DNA of 64,000 nt from Marivirga tractuosa DSM 4126. GTDB taxonomy: Bacteria > Bacteroidota > Bacteroidia > Cytophagales > Cyclobacteriaceae. A model generated the notes under the pieces. That model saw only the letters and a list, made by a program, of their open reading frames with translations. It was not told where the DNA came from and did no database searches. The DNA lies in the NCBI RefSeq assembly GCF_000183425.1, contig NC_014759.1, forward strand, positions 3,255,001 to 3,319,000. Direction: 5' to 3'. Each line of letters starts with the position of its first letter. The first letter of the stretch is position 1. Shown here piece after piece: positions 17,463-26,382 of the stretch. Both the position numbers and the translations under genes were made by a program.

Positions 17463-18098
17463 TTATTGACTAGAAAAAAGTCCATGAACTTCTGTGTCAA
17501 TTTTACTTACGATTAAAGCAAAATCTTCCACATTGTTTAAATAGTCTAATTGGTTAACATCTATAATAATGAGTTTGCCAATATCGTATTGTTTCACCCA
17601 GGCTTCATAATGCTTATTCAGATTTTTTAGATAGTCAATCCTAATGGTTTCTTCATAATCCCGGCCCCTTTTTTCAATTTGTCCAACTAATTTTGGGATG
17701 TCTGCACGTAAATAAATAAGTAAATCGGGTGGTGTTATGACAGCTGCCATAGAATCAAACAATTCCAAGTAATTGTGGTAATCCCGATCGGACATATTGC
17801 CAGATTCATGAAGGTTTTTAGCGAATACATAACAGTCTTCATAGATGGATCGATCTTGCACAACGGTATGTTCGCTTTCCCTAATCCGTTTAACTTGCTG
17901 AAGGCGACTATTTAAAAAATATACTTGCAGATGGAAAGCCCATTGTTTCATGTCTTTATAAAAGTCCACTAAATAGGGATTATCTTCAACAGCTTCAAAT
18001 TCAGTTTTCCAGCCGTAGTGATGAGATAATTTATTTGCTAAAGTGGTTTTGCCGGCACCAATATTCCCAGCTATGGCTATATGTTTTAATTGATCCAT
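17463..18098 (-). CDS. Deoxynucleoside kinase (deoxyadenosine/deoxyguanosine-type)
   Basis: Salvage enzyme that phosphorylates deoxynucleosides with ATP. P-loop GNIGAGKTTL, the EAVEDNPYL segment, VVQDRSIYEDCYVF with the DRS motif and catalytic/substrate-binding residues, and a lid region RGRDYEETI are all present in the family's order. About 211 residues from the ATG at 18098; an ATG at 18110 would add only MENR and is equally possible. Typical length for Bacteroidota dNKs. No linked salvage genes are visible. Confidence 0.9.
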   Translation of the reverse strand: MDQLKHIAIAGNIGAGKTTLANKLSHHYGWKTEFEAVEDNPYLVDFYKDMKQWAFHLQVYFLNSRLQQVKRIRESEHTVVQDRSIYEDCYVFAKNLHESGNMSDRDYHNYLELFDSMAAVITPPDLLIYLRADIPKLVGQIEKRGRDYEETIRIDYLKNLNKHYEAWVKQYDIGKLIIIDVNQLDYLNNVEDFALIVSKIDTEVHGLFSSQ

Positions 18099-18337
18099 TC
18101 TGTTTTCCATCTGAGCACAAAAGTAAAAAATATAAGCTTTTCAACAGTTATATTTTGTGATATAATCTTCATTTAGTTTTTATTTGGACAAAGGCCTGGT
18201 TGCCAAATAATTGTTTAACTTTTTAGTAAGTGGCGGAACAAATGTTAAACAAAAGTAAAAGAAAATTAAACATATGTGGAAATAAAAACCTTTTAAAGCT
18301 TTTTGTGTTTAGCGTTTATAACTAATAATTAAACACT

Positions 18338-19096
18338 ATGGAAACACTATTTCTAGCTGATGTTATAGACATCAAATCGGATGACCCAGTAGCTTTTACA
18401 TTTTTTACTGGCTACATGGCAATGTTTGCAGCTTCTGTCTTTTTCTTCTTTGAAAGACAACAGGTTGATGGTAAGTGGAAAACTTCACTTTTGGTATCAG
18501 GGTTAATCACCATGATTGCGGCAGTTCATTATTACTACATGCGTGATTATTATGCAGCTACAGGTATGAATCCAACGGTATTACGATATATTGATTGGAC
18601 TTTAACAGTTCCTTTAATGTGTGTTGAATTCTACTTATTGTTAAGACCAGCAGGTGCTAAGCAAAGCTTTTTGTGGAAATTAATTGCAGCTTCAGTATTA
18701 ATGCTTGTTGCAGGTTATATAGGAGAAGCTTTCACAGACGGTTCAATGTTCCACTCAGTGTTCTGGGGTGTTGTTTCAACCGTAGGATACGTTTATATCT
18801 TATACTCTGCATGGGCTGGTGAAGCTGCACAATTAGCAAAATCTAGTGATAGTGCTGCAGTACAAAAAGGTATCAGAGCATTGGCTTGGTTCGTGTTAGT
18901 TGGATGGGCAATTTACCCTATTGGCTACATGGCAATGCCAGGTGGATGGTTAGGTGCAGATGGTCTAGGTTTATTACGACCAAACGACTTAGATTTAATC
19001 TATAATATTGGTGATGCCATCAATAAAATCGGATTTGGTTTAGTAGTATATAATATTGCAATGACAGAAACTAAAAAAGCTAAAGCATCAGCATAA
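18338..19096 (+). CDS. Light-driven proton-pumping rhodopsin (proteorhodopsin/xanthorhodopsin clade)
   Basis: 252-residue seven-helix retinal protein. Helix C has Asp86 (Schiff-base acceptor), Thr90 and Glu97 (donor), the DTE signature of proton pumps; Met94 is at the tuning position, predicting green absorption. His64 partners the acceptor, and Lys230 (DAINK) in helix G binds retinal, with Asp226 as counter-ion. Aligning helix E without gaps to bacteriorhodopsin through WxxxST and YxxYILY places Gly144 at the Trp138 position, equal to Gly156 of xanthorhodopsin, which opens a fenestration for a carotenoid antenna. No retinal or carotenoid genes are in the window. A strong terminator follows, so it is probably monocistronic. 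Confidence 0.96.
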   Translation: METLFLADVIDIKSDDPVAFTFFTGYMAMFAASVFFFFERQQVDGKWKTSLLVSGLITMIAAVHYYYMRDYYAATGMNPTVLRYIDWTLTVPLMCVEFYLLLRPAGAKQSFLWKLIAASVLMLVAGYIGEAFTDGSMFHSVFWGVVSTVGYVYILYSAWAGEAAQLAKSSDSAAVQKGIRALAWFVLVGWAIYPIGYMAMPGGWLGADGLGLLRPNDLDLIYNIGDAINKIGFGLVVYNIAMTETKKAKASA

Positions 19097-19126
19097 TTCA
19101 TTTTTTAGTTAAAATTAGTTTGAAAG

Positions 19127-19153
19127 AGGAGCCGGAAAAGGCTCCTTTTTTTA
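19127..19153. terminator. Intrinsic terminator after the rhodopsin gene
   Basis: AGGAGCC (19127-19133) and GGCTCCT (19140-19146) form a 7-bp stem with a 6-nt loop, followed by a run of T to 19152. It ends the rhodopsin transcript and abuts the convergent DUF2461 stop. Confidence 0.88.
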
Positions 19154-19822
19154 TTCTAGATGTTCTAGTGCTAAGCGAAAAAACTTATTGACAGGGAAAG
19201 CTTTTTCAAACCTATCTGCACAAAAATTAACTAATTTATCGTCCGTTATTTTATTTGCCGGATAGCGTTTCATAAAATAAAACTGCTTTTGAAATAAGAT
19301 AGGAATCTCTTTGCCAAACTCCTTAAATGGGGGTTTTAGTATTTTATTTTTTTGTCCTTGTAGTTTGCCAAATTCCTCCTTAAACCCGTTTGAATCAAGT
19401 GCTTCTTCCAGCTGCTTCTCATTATAAAGTATTTCCTGTCTCACTTTATAAATATTTTCTGTTGAAAGATCGTATAAACCACCCCCTAGCCAAATCCCTT
19501 CAGCATCTAAATGCACATAATAACCAGGGAACTGTTCTTTCTTTGAAATCCTGGAGATATATGCTGCTACATTGTTTTTGTAGGGTTGCTTGTTTTTAGA
19601 AAACCGAATGTCTCTATTGATTCGGAAAATGGCATCCGTTGGTTTGATCATGATTTCAGGGTCAAACTTCTGAATAGCTAGAATTAAATCACCAACAAAA
19701 GCTTTAAAAGGGTTTTTAATTTCCTTTTCATATCTTTTTCTATTCTCATCAAACCACTCTTTATGGTTGTTTTTCTCCAATTCTTCGAAAAACTTTACAA
19801 AATCATTACTGAAATAAGCCAT
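19151..19822 (-). CDS. DUF2461 domain-containing protein
   Basis: 223 residues covering the whole DUF2461/TIGR02453 domain: FSNDFVKFFEELEKNNHKEWF at the N-terminus, then DAIFRINRDIRFSKNKQPYKNN and GYYVHLDAEGIWLGGGLY, which are the family hallmarks. Function is not established; it is a soluble cytoplasmic protein widespread in bacteria and fungi. It is convergent with the rhodopsin gene and divergent from the J-domain gene, so it has its own promoter in the short gap before 19904. Confidence 0.9.
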   Translation of the reverse strand: MAYFSNDFVKFFEELEKNNHKEWFDENRKRYEKEIKNPFKAFVGDLILAIQKFDPEIMIKPTDAIFRINRDIRFSKNKQPYKNNVAAYISRISKKEQFPGYYVHLDAEGIWLGGGLYDLSTENIYKVRQEILYNEKQLEEALDSNGFKEEFGKLQGQKNKILKPPFKEFGKEIPILFQKQFYFMKRYPANKITDDKLVNFCADRFEKAFPVNKFFRLALEHLE

Positions 19823-19903
19823 TGTTTCTATTTTTATTGGAACTAAAATAGCAATAAATAATTGTTATGTTTGTTTAAGAATAGTTCTATTATTTTCTCC
19901 CAC

Positions 19904-21100
19904 ATGGAAAATTATTACCAAATATTAGGTTTGAGTGAAATGGCAACATTATCAGAGATAAAAGTTGCCTATAAAAAGCTTGCAAAAGCATACCATCCTG
20001 ATATTAATCCTACTTCTGCAGCGGAAGAGAAATTTAAAAGTATTTCTACTGCTTATACCATTCTCAGCAATAATGATTTAAGAAGGCAATATGATGTGAA
20101 ATTGGCTCAAATGCGGCTAAATGCTAAGAGAGCTAGCATTCGTGCACAAGAAACGAGGCAAAAAGCATATAGAAATCCTTACCGAAATTATACCTATAGA
20201 CCACCTGTATATAAGCCGGCAAATAATGCTAGTACAGAACGAAAGGCGACCTATTATGCACTGGGTATTGTGGCCTCGGTGGCACTTCTGCTTTATGTTG
20301 GAGTTACTATTTATGACTTTTATCAAGAAAGAAAGCTTCAACATATGATTAGTCAGTTCGATGAACAAGTGAAATATGCAGACAGTCTCTATTATTCTGG
20401 TAAAGTGCAAGCTGCACTGAATTTTATTGATGACATGAAATCTTCCAATAGTGACTACACACCTATCAAAAGGTATGAGATTGATTATTTGAATTTTAGA
20501 AGAGAACAAGCTGATATAGATTACAAAAATCAGTCTTACCAAGATGCACTTTGGGGCTATTTATTCTTTATGGAGTACAGTAAAAGTCAAAACCCTGATT
20601 TGCAGTACAGGCTAGCAGTTTGCTATAAGAACCTGAATGAGCCCAATAAAGCGGTGTTTATCTTAAATAGATTAATGAATAGTAATTACAAGCGAATGCG
20701 GATGATTTCACTCATTGCTGAGATCTACAAGGAAGAATTGAATGATTATGAAGTAGCCATGCAATATTACCAAATGGGTTTAAAGAGTATTTTGGCAGAA
20801 TTTAAAAGTGTTTATGGCAATGCTTACCGCTTATTAGTTTCAGCAGAGAGAACCCCTGAAAGTTATAAGTCGATTTATTTTAATGCCTCTGAGATTCTTT
20901 ATGACCAAGAGAATTATATTGAAGCATCAAAATTATTAGAGTGGGTTATATTTTTTAAACCAGAGAAGAAGCTTGGTTACCAGTATTTAATCGAGTGTTA
21001 TCACCAGTTGGGAAATAAAAAGGAAGCATGTAATATTTTAAAAAAGGCAGAAAAAATGGATATTCGCCCCAGTATTAACTCTGAACTAAGCTGTAATTGA
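19904..21100 (+). CDS. J-domain protein with TPR repeats, membrane-anchored
   Basis: 398 residues from the ATG at 19904; an upstream in-frame ATG at 19862 would put 14 unrelated residues before the J domain. Residues 1-66 are a J domain (NYYQILGL, catalytic HPD at 31-33), then an Arg/Tyr-rich linker (75-105), a single membrane helix (about 116-137) and a C-terminal run of tetratricopeptide-like helices. It probably recruits DnaK to the membrane, with the TPR part binding a partner. The stop overlaps the next gene's ATG (TGATG), implying coupling to the M28 peptidase. Confidence 0.88.
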   Translation: MENYYQILGLSEMATLSEIKVAYKKLAKAYHPDINPTSAAEEKFKSISTAYTILSNNDLRRQYDVKLAQMRLNAKRASIRAQETRQKAYRNPYRNYTYRPPVYKPANNASTERKATYYALGIVASVALLLYVGVTIYDFYQERKLQHMISQFDEQVKYADSLYYSGKVQAALNFIDDMKSSNSDYTPIKRYEIDYLNFRREQADIDYKNQSYQDALWGYLFFMEYSKSQNPDLQYRLAVCYKNLNEPNKAVFILNRLMNSNYKRMRMISLIAEIYKEELNDYEVAMQYYQMGLKSILAEFKSVYGNAYRLLVSAERTPESYKSIYFNASEILYDQENYIEASKLLEWVIFFKPEKKLGYQYLIECYHQLGNKKEACNILKKAEKMDIRPSINSELSCN

Positions 21101-22329
21101 TGCGACACCTCTTTATTCTATTCTTTTTCTTTAATATTACTTGTGGGATCAGTCAAAGTGATGAAGCCCGTAAACATATAAATATTTTAACTGCTGATTC
21201 TTTAGCTGGCCGTGGTTTTACAGAGAATGGACAAGAAAAGGCAGCAGATTTTATTGTTGAAAAATTACAGCAATTTGGAGTTAAAGCGGGAAGTGAGAAT
21301 GGCTTTAAGCAGAAATTAACTTATTCAGTCAATACTTTCCCTGGTAGGGTTCAATTTTCTGTGGATAATGAGAAAACAGTAAAGATTTATTCAGCAGGCA
21401 AAGATTTTCTTTTTCATTCAGCATCTGGCCCAATTGAGATTACTGGAAGAATTAATGAAATAAGTGCTGGCTTTAAACTTCCGAAGAAAGCTAAGAATGA
21501 AGTTTTCTACATTGAAAAAATGGCTGATAACACCCAACCTATTCAGGAAATGACACAATCCTTTTTGTTTGAAGCAAAGGCCAAAGGCAATTTATTAATT
21601 ATACAAGATAGTACTAAATGGAGTTGGTTTCCTTCTTCAAAGCAATCTGAGAACACTATTTTATATGTAAAGGATAAACTGGAAAATCGAGCGAAGATTA
21701 GCACTTTGAATGAAGCCAAATTTTTATCAGGTTTCCAATCATCAAACGTAATTGGAAAAATTAAAGGGAAAAGAAGTGATTCTGTGATCATGTTTTCTGC
21801 GCATTACGATCATTTGGGTCAAATGGGAAATGCTATTTTCAGAGGTGCTAATGATAATGCATCAGGCGTTGCTATGCTCTTAGCTTTGGCTCAATATTAT
21901 GGCGCAAATCCACCAAAATTTGACACTTATTTTTTATTTACCACTGCCGAAGAAATAGGGTTGTTGGGTAGTTATCATTTTATTGAAAACCCTCCCTTTG
22001 ATTTGCGCAAAATTAAAATGCTGGTCAATCTAGATATTGTAGGAACTGGTGACGATGGGATTACCATGGTGAATGCCAAAAAACATAATCGATATTTTGA
22101 CTTGTTTCAAGAACTAAACAATGATAGGTTAGCCGAAATTAAAGCTAGGGGGGAAGCATGCAATAGTGATCATTGCTTATTTGATAGGATTGGAGTTCCA
22201 GCAGTCTTTATTTATACCTTAGGTGGAAAACAAGCTTATCATGATGTGTTAGATAATGGAGAAGACTTAAGTCTAGAAGCTTTTGATGAATTACATGACC
22301 TTATTATTGAGAGCTTAAAAGTTTATTGA
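21100..22329 (+). CDS. M28 family zinc aminopeptidase, exported
   Basis: 409 residues with a signal peptide (MRHLFILFFFFNITCGISQ). Zinc-site motifs of family M28 are present in order: SAHYDHLG, GANDNASG with metal-bridging Asp, TTAEEIG with catalytic Glu and metal Glu, NLDIVG, and a late His in KQAYHDVLD. An N-terminal PA-like or spacer region precedes the catalytic half. It likely trims peptides in the periplasm. I prefer ATG 21100, overlapping the upstream stop by one base, to the TTG at 21097. It abuts the convergent glycosyltransferase gene with no gap. Confidence 0.92.
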   Translation: MRHLFILFFFFNITCGISQSDEARKHINILTADSLAGRGFTENGQEKAADFIVEKLQQFGVKAGSENGFKQKLTYSVNTFPGRVQFSVDNEKTVKIYSAGKDFLFHSASGPIEITGRINEISAGFKLPKKAKNEVFYIEKMADNTQPIQEMTQSFLFEAKAKGNLLIIQDSTKWSWFPSSKQSENTILYVKDKLENRAKISTLNEAKFLSGFQSSNVIGKIKGKRSDSVIMFSAHYDHLGQMGNAIFRGANDNASGVAMLLALAQYYGANPPKFDTYFLFTTAEEIGLLGSYHFIENPPFDLRKIKMLVNLDIVGTGDDGITMVNAKKHNRYFDLFQELNNDRLAEIKARGEACNSDHCLFDRIGVPAVFIYTLGGKQAYHDVLDNGEDLSLEAFDELHDLIIESLKVY

Positions 22330-23553
22330 TTAAGCACTCAAACTAAAAATGGATCTTATTTCAGCTTCATGCTGATAATTTTTACCCTCTACTGCCTGTA
22401 CAAAGTGATGGCTTAATTCTCTTCTGCTGAAGAACTGTTCTGCTGTACTTCTGGAAGCTTGTTGGTATTTATTTAGTAACTCAGACGAATCAATAAAAGG
22501 TTTTATCTTCTCTCCAAACTCAGCAGGAAAATCTGAATCAGCAAAAAAACCGATATGGCGTTTTTCAACCAATCCTCTAATCCATCCTTGAATATTAGTG
22601 ATGATCAATTTACCTGAGGCAATAGCATCGAAAAATTTATTTGGTGAATTGGTTCTTAAAACTGGCTTGTGTAGAAATGATACATAGCAAGCATCCGTTA
22701 CATTCATCACATCCCGAACATCCTCTTTAGTGCCATAAGGAATAAAAAAAATGTTTTTTAGTTGATTTTTGGCCACATAATCCTTGATTTCTGGCAAGCT
22801 GGAACCTTCGCCCATAATCAGAAATCGCATGGGCAAATGCATGCTTAATTCAGCACACTTAATTAAACTCATCAAATCATTCACTGGGCCAACTGCACCA
22901 AAATAACTTACTACAAATTTATTTTTAACTCCATATTGAAGAACCAAATCTTCGTCTTTCTTTTCAACTCTCTCAAAAAAGTCACAATCGGCAACATTTG
23001 GGATTAACTCAACCTTGACCTTAGGAGCGATTTTTTCTATATGATTTCGCATTCCAGGAGAAAGTGCAATGACTCTTTCAGCACTTTTATAAAATCTTAA
23101 TTCTTGCTTCTTTAGCCAGAATTTCAGAAATGGATTTTTAATAACACCCATTTGAATAGGAGCCTCGGGCCATAAATCTCGCACTTCAAAAATAAAGGGT
23201 ATATCAAACCTTTTTTGAGCCCATACAGCTATAAAGCCTACAGTGAGTGGTGTGCTAGTTGCAATTATTTTATCAAATTCATTGTGCTTATTAATGAAGT
23301 TTTTGCAAAGTATGATGAAATGTAGGAAAGCTTTAATTCGTCTTAAAAACCCAAATTGGTTTTCATACCGAACTGGTAAATAATGCACTTTTAGTCTGTC
23401 TATATCCTTGGAAACAGCCTTTTTCTCATTGTGAGCAGTCAGGATTTCTACTTCATGCCCTTTTGCTTTTAAAGCCTGCGCCATAAAATAAGAGCGATTG
23501 GCACCGCCTTCATCAGGGGTTTTGAAATATTGATGGATGTAAAGGATTTTCAT
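22330..23553 (-). CDS. Glycosyltransferase family 4 (WbuB-like)
   Basis: 407-residue GT-B fold enzyme. The N-terminal half starts KILYIHQYFKTPDEGGANRSY, the typical opening of WbuB/GT4 enzymes, and contains FEVRDLWPEAP. The C-terminal nucleotide-sugar domain has VVSYFGAVGPVNDL, RFLIMGEGSSLPEI and a late SPNKFFDAIASGKLIIT motif replacing the usual E-x7-E. It should transfer a sugar to a cell-surface polysaccharide or glycan precursor at the cytoplasmic face. No other polysaccharide genes flank it, so the product is unknown. Confidence 0.88.
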   Translation of the reverse strand: MKILYIHQYFKTPDEGGANRSYFMAQALKAKGHEVEILTAHNEKKAVSKDIDRLKVHYLPVRYENQFGFLRRIKAFLHFIILCKNFINKHNEFDKIIATSTPLTVGFIAVWAQKRFDIPFIFEVRDLWPEAPIQMGVIKNPFLKFWLKKQELRFYKSAERVIALSPGMRNHIEKIAPKVKVELIPNVADCDFFERVEKKDEDLVLQYGVKNKFVVSYFGAVGPVNDLMSLIKCAELSMHLPMRFLIMGEGSSLPEIKDYVAKNQLKNIFFIPYGTKEDVRDVMNVTDACYVSFLHKPVLRTNSPNKFFDAIASGKLIITNIQGWIRGLVEKRHIGFFADSDFPAEFGEKIKPFIDSSELLNKYQQASRSTAEQFFSRRELSHHFVQAVEGKNYQHEAEIRSIFSLSA

Positions 23554-23619
23554 TCGAACACTAAAGTAATTGCTTTAGGTTTATAACAAATAACAATTCA
23601 ATTTAATTTTTTGCAATTC

Positions 23620-24600
23620 TCAATTTACTAATGTCCGCTTACTTTTTATATGCTCCATAATCATATCAGCATGAATCCTACTATTTTCAATAAACCATTT
23701 GTTGGTTTCCATTCCACCACAAATCACGCCTGCCAAATAAATGCCTTCTACATTGGTTTCCATGCTTTCAGCATCGTAAACTGGGGCATAGGGAGGTTCG
23801 GCTATTTTTTTAACACCCATTTTGCTTAAGAAATCATAATTGGGTTCATAACCGGTCATGGCTAAAAGAAAATCATTTTCAATGGTGATATTTCCTTTAG
23901 GAGTTTTGATATCAATTTCATCTTCTCTGATAGCAGTTATTTCACTTTGGAAAAATGCTTTAATGCTTCCTTCTTTAATTCTGTTTTCGATATCAGGCTT
24001 CACCCAATATTTCACCGTTTTACGAATTTCTTCTTCCCGAATTACCATGGTGACTTCCTTGGCACCTTTTCTGAAGCATTCCAAAGCGGCATCTACTGCA
24101 GAATTAGCAGCGCCCACAATAGCCAATTTCATATCATAATAAGGATGGGCTTCTTTATAGTAATGCGCTACTTTTGGTAAATCTTCTCCTGGAATTCCCA
24201 ATTTATGAGGCAAATCGTAAAAACCAGTCGCCACTATTATATTCTCTGCCTGCAGGTCGAATTTATCTGTTTTTACCTTAAACCCACTATCATTTTTCTC
24301 AACTTTCTTCACTGCGTTGTATAGTGAAGTTTTAAGATTATGAGAGCTGGCAACTCTTCTATAATATTCCAATGCTTCCATTCTGGTTGGCTTTGGATTA
24401 TGAGAGATAAAAGGTACTCCACCAATTTCCAACTTATCAGAAGTGCTGAAAAAGGTCATTCCATAAGGATAATGATAAAGCGAGTTAACCAAAGTGCCTT
24501 TATCAACGATTAGATAAGATAACCCTTCAGATTCTGCTTTTATTCCACAAGCCAAACCAATTGGGCCAGCACCAATTATTAAAACATCTATATTTTGCAT
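23620..24600 (-). CDS. ypdA: YpdA-family bacillithiol disulfide reductase
   Basis: 326-residue FAD/NADPH flavoprotein. The FAD motif is GAGPIGLACG (10-19), the NAD(P)H motif is IVGAANSAVDAAL in the middle, and the distal LAMTGYEPNYDFL segment matches YpdA. It lacks the CxxC of thioredoxin reductase, as expected for this family, which reduces oxidised bacillithiol. A ytxJ gene at 51.5 kb in the same window supports use of bacillithiol by this organism. It has its own 255-nt upstream region, which contains the hairpin repeats at 24.7-24.84 kb. Confidence 0.9.
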   Translation of the reverse strand: MQNIDVLIIGAGPIGLACGIKAESEGLSYLIVDKGTLVNSLYHYPYGMTFFSTSDKLEIGGVPFISHNPKPTRMEALEYYRRVASSHNLKTSLYNAVKKVEKNDSGFKVKTDKFDLQAENIIVATGFYDLPHKLGIPGEDLPKVAHYYKEAHPYYDMKLAIVGAANSAVDAALECFRKGAKEVTMVIREEEIRKTVKYWVKPDIENRIKEGSIKAFFQSEITAIREDEIDIKTPKGNITIENDFLLAMTGYEPNYDFLSKMGVKKIAEPPYAPVYDAESMETNVEGIYLAGVICGGMETNKWFIENSRIHADMIMEHIKSKRTLVN

Positions 24601-24718
24601 CTAATTAATATCTTGATTTGCTATCAATATCTTAATTAATACGATAAGTGTACTGAAAGTTTTGGGAAATGCGCTTTTTATGAAGATTCTTATGTTTTAA
24701 GAAGAAAGACAGCCATAG

Positions 24719-24733
24719 AAACCTATCAGGTTT
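24719..24733. repeat. Short hairpin AAACCT-ATC-AGGTTT
   Basis: Perfect 6-bp stem (7 with flanking G/C) and 3-nt loop. A sister copy with loop GAC is at 24828-24842. Together they bracket the two-hairpin element at 24744-24803. Confidence 0.6.
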
Positions 24734-24743
24734 CAAGATTAAA

Positions 24744-24803
24744 ATGGTTGGTGTGCCACCAACCATGGAGGTAGCTTACCCTGATCGGTGGCACACCGAC
24801 CAG
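24744..24803 (+). repeat. Two-hairpin dispersed element, copy 1
   Basis: Arm 1 (24744-24766) is a perfect 10-bp stem with loop TGC and core GGTGTGCCACC. Arm 2 (24781-24803) has 9 of 10 pairs with loop GCA and core GGTGGCACACC, the reverse complement of the first core. The second copy, in opposite orientation, is at 47425-47480 with the 23-nt arm 1 identical. This looks like a REP/BIME-type mobile repeat. It has no U-tract, so it is not a standard terminator. Confidence 0.75.
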
Positions 24804-24827
24804 TATATAAGATATCATAAATTTGAT

Positions 24828-24842
24828 AAACCTGACAGGTTT
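24828..24842. repeat. Short hairpin AAACCT-GAC-AGGTTT
   Basis: Second copy of the 15-nt hairpin seen at 24719-24733; it lies 13 nt beyond the stop of serS. Confidence 0.55.
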
Positions 24843-24855
24843 TGTGAGATAATAT

Positions 24856-26130
24856 TTAATCAATCCACTCAAAACCAGTATAAGATTGCAGCACTTTAGG
24901 TACTCTAATTCCTTTTTCTGTCTGATTATTTTCCAAAATTGCGGCTAAAATTCTAGGGAATGCTAGAGCACTACCATTTAAAGTATGCAATAAGTGTTTT
25001 TTCTTATCCGCATCTTTGTAACGCAGTTTCAATCGATTAGACTGATAAGTTTCAAAATTAGAAACGGAGCTCACCTCTAACCATTTTTCTTGTGCCGCAG
25101 ACCAAACCTCCATATCATAAGTCAAGGCAGAAGTAAAACCTAGATCTCCACCGCATAATCTCAGAACTCGATAAGGCAATTCTAATTTAGTTAGTAAGCT
25201 TTGAATATAACTGCTCATTTCCTCCAATGCCTGATAAGATTTATCAGGATGTAGAACTTGCACAATTTCCACCTTATCAAATTGATGTAATCTGTTCAAT
25301 CCTCTAACATGTGCACCCCAAGAGCCCGCTTCTTTTCGGAAACAAGGCGTATAGGCAGTTAATTTTATAGGTAGATCTTCTTCGTTGATGATTTCATCTC
25401 TCAAAAGATTAGTAATAGGTACTTCTGCTGTAGGGATCAAATACAAGTCTGTATCTTCAATATGATACATTTGACCCTCTTTATCCGGTAATTGGCCTGT
25501 TCCGATTCCAGAGGCTTCATTAACTAAAACGGGTGGTTGAATTTCTTTGAAGCCTTGTTTTTCGGCTTCATCCAAAAAGAAATTTAATAGAGCTCTTTGC
25601 ATTCTTGCACCCTTGCCTTTGTAAACAGGGAATCCTGCACCAGTTATTTTAATTCCTAAATCGAAGTCTATAATGTCATAATCTTTTATCAAATCCCAGT
25701 GAGGTTTTTTCCCTGAGTATAATTCAGGTTTTTTGCCATGCTCTGAAAGGATTTCGTTGTCATCTTCGCCTTTCCCTTTTTTTACATCTTCATGCGGCAC
25801 ATTAGGGATTTGATAGAGACTGTCCATTAATTCTTTTTCAATCTCCTGAGATTCTTCCTGCAAGATTTTGCTGCGTTGCTTGAGTTCAGCGGTTTTGGTT
25901 TTTACTTTCTCGGCTTCTTCCTTCTTACCTTCCTTCATCAAAACGCCAATGCTTTTTGAAATTTGATTTGATTCGGCCAATACTGAATCCAATTCAGTTT
26001 GAAGAGCTTTCCTCTTATCATCTAAGGCAATTATTCCATCGATTAGAGATTCAGCATTTTCAATATTTCTTTTCAATAAGCCTTTGACTGCATTGGCTTT
26101 ATCCTCACGCAAATTTGCAACTTGTAACAT
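24856..26130 (-). CDS. serS: Seryl-tRNA synthetase
   Basis: Class II aminoacyl-tRNA synthetase charging tRNA-Ser. 424 residues: N-terminal antiparallel coiled coil (about 30-100, binds the long variable arm of tRNA-Ser) and a catalytic core with motif 2 (YTPCFRKEAGSWG) and motif 3 (GSALAFPRILAAILEN). The TAEVPITN serine-binding loop is present. The start MLQVANLRE fits the family's usual N-terminus. It is divergent from rho across a 252-nt region in which I see no other feature. Confidence 0.98.
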   Translation of the reverse strand: MLQVANLREDKANAVKGLLKRNIENAESLIDGIIALDDKRKALQTELDSVLAESNQISKSIGVLMKEGKKEEAEKVKTKTAELKQRSKILQEESQEIEKELMDSLYQIPNVPHEDVKKGKGEDDNEILSEHGKKPELYSGKKPHWDLIKDYDIIDFDLGIKITGAGFPVYKGKGARMQRALLNFFLDEAEKQGFKEIQPPVLVNEASGIGTGQLPDKEGQMYHIEDTDLYLIPTAEVPITNLLRDEIINEEDLPIKLTAYTPCFRKEAGSWGAHVRGLNRLHQFDKVEIVQVLHPDKSYQALEEMSSYIQSLLTKLELPYRVLRLCGGDLGFTSALTYDMEVWSAAQEKWLEVSSVSNFETYQSNRLKLRYKDADKKKHLLHTLNGSALAFPRILAAILENNQTEKGIRVPKVLQSYTGFEWID

Positions 26131-26382
26131 TTCTCGAAATTTTTGGCAAAATAAGCTATTTTTAGTGGTATTATAAACAGAAACCTATCTTTAATGCCAA
26201 TTTCTATTTTATATTTCTTAAATTGCTTGACAATTAAAAATGCTTGGCATATCATTGTATTATCTAAAAAGAATTCGGGACAAAGTTCAATGGTCTCGTT
26301 CAAAAAAATCCAAAAACATAATATCAAATTTATCATACCAACAAATCAGGATTTCAAGTCCTGAACAAGTAAAAGTCCCTTT

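Noticed and set aside
19390..20542. Short open frames opposite the DUF2461 and J-domain genes
   Set aside because: They sit inside genes with clear family motifs and show no homology pattern of their own.
24719..24842. Hairpins downstream of serS as a Rho-independent terminator
   Set aside because: None of the stems is followed by a U-tract in the serS direction, and the central pair recurs at 47.4 kb in a different context, so a dispersed repeat is more likely.
26131..26382. 87-codon open frame in the serS-rho gap (26073-26336, minus)
   Set aside because: It overlaps the serS start, is AT-rich and patternless, and lies where divergent promoters are expected.
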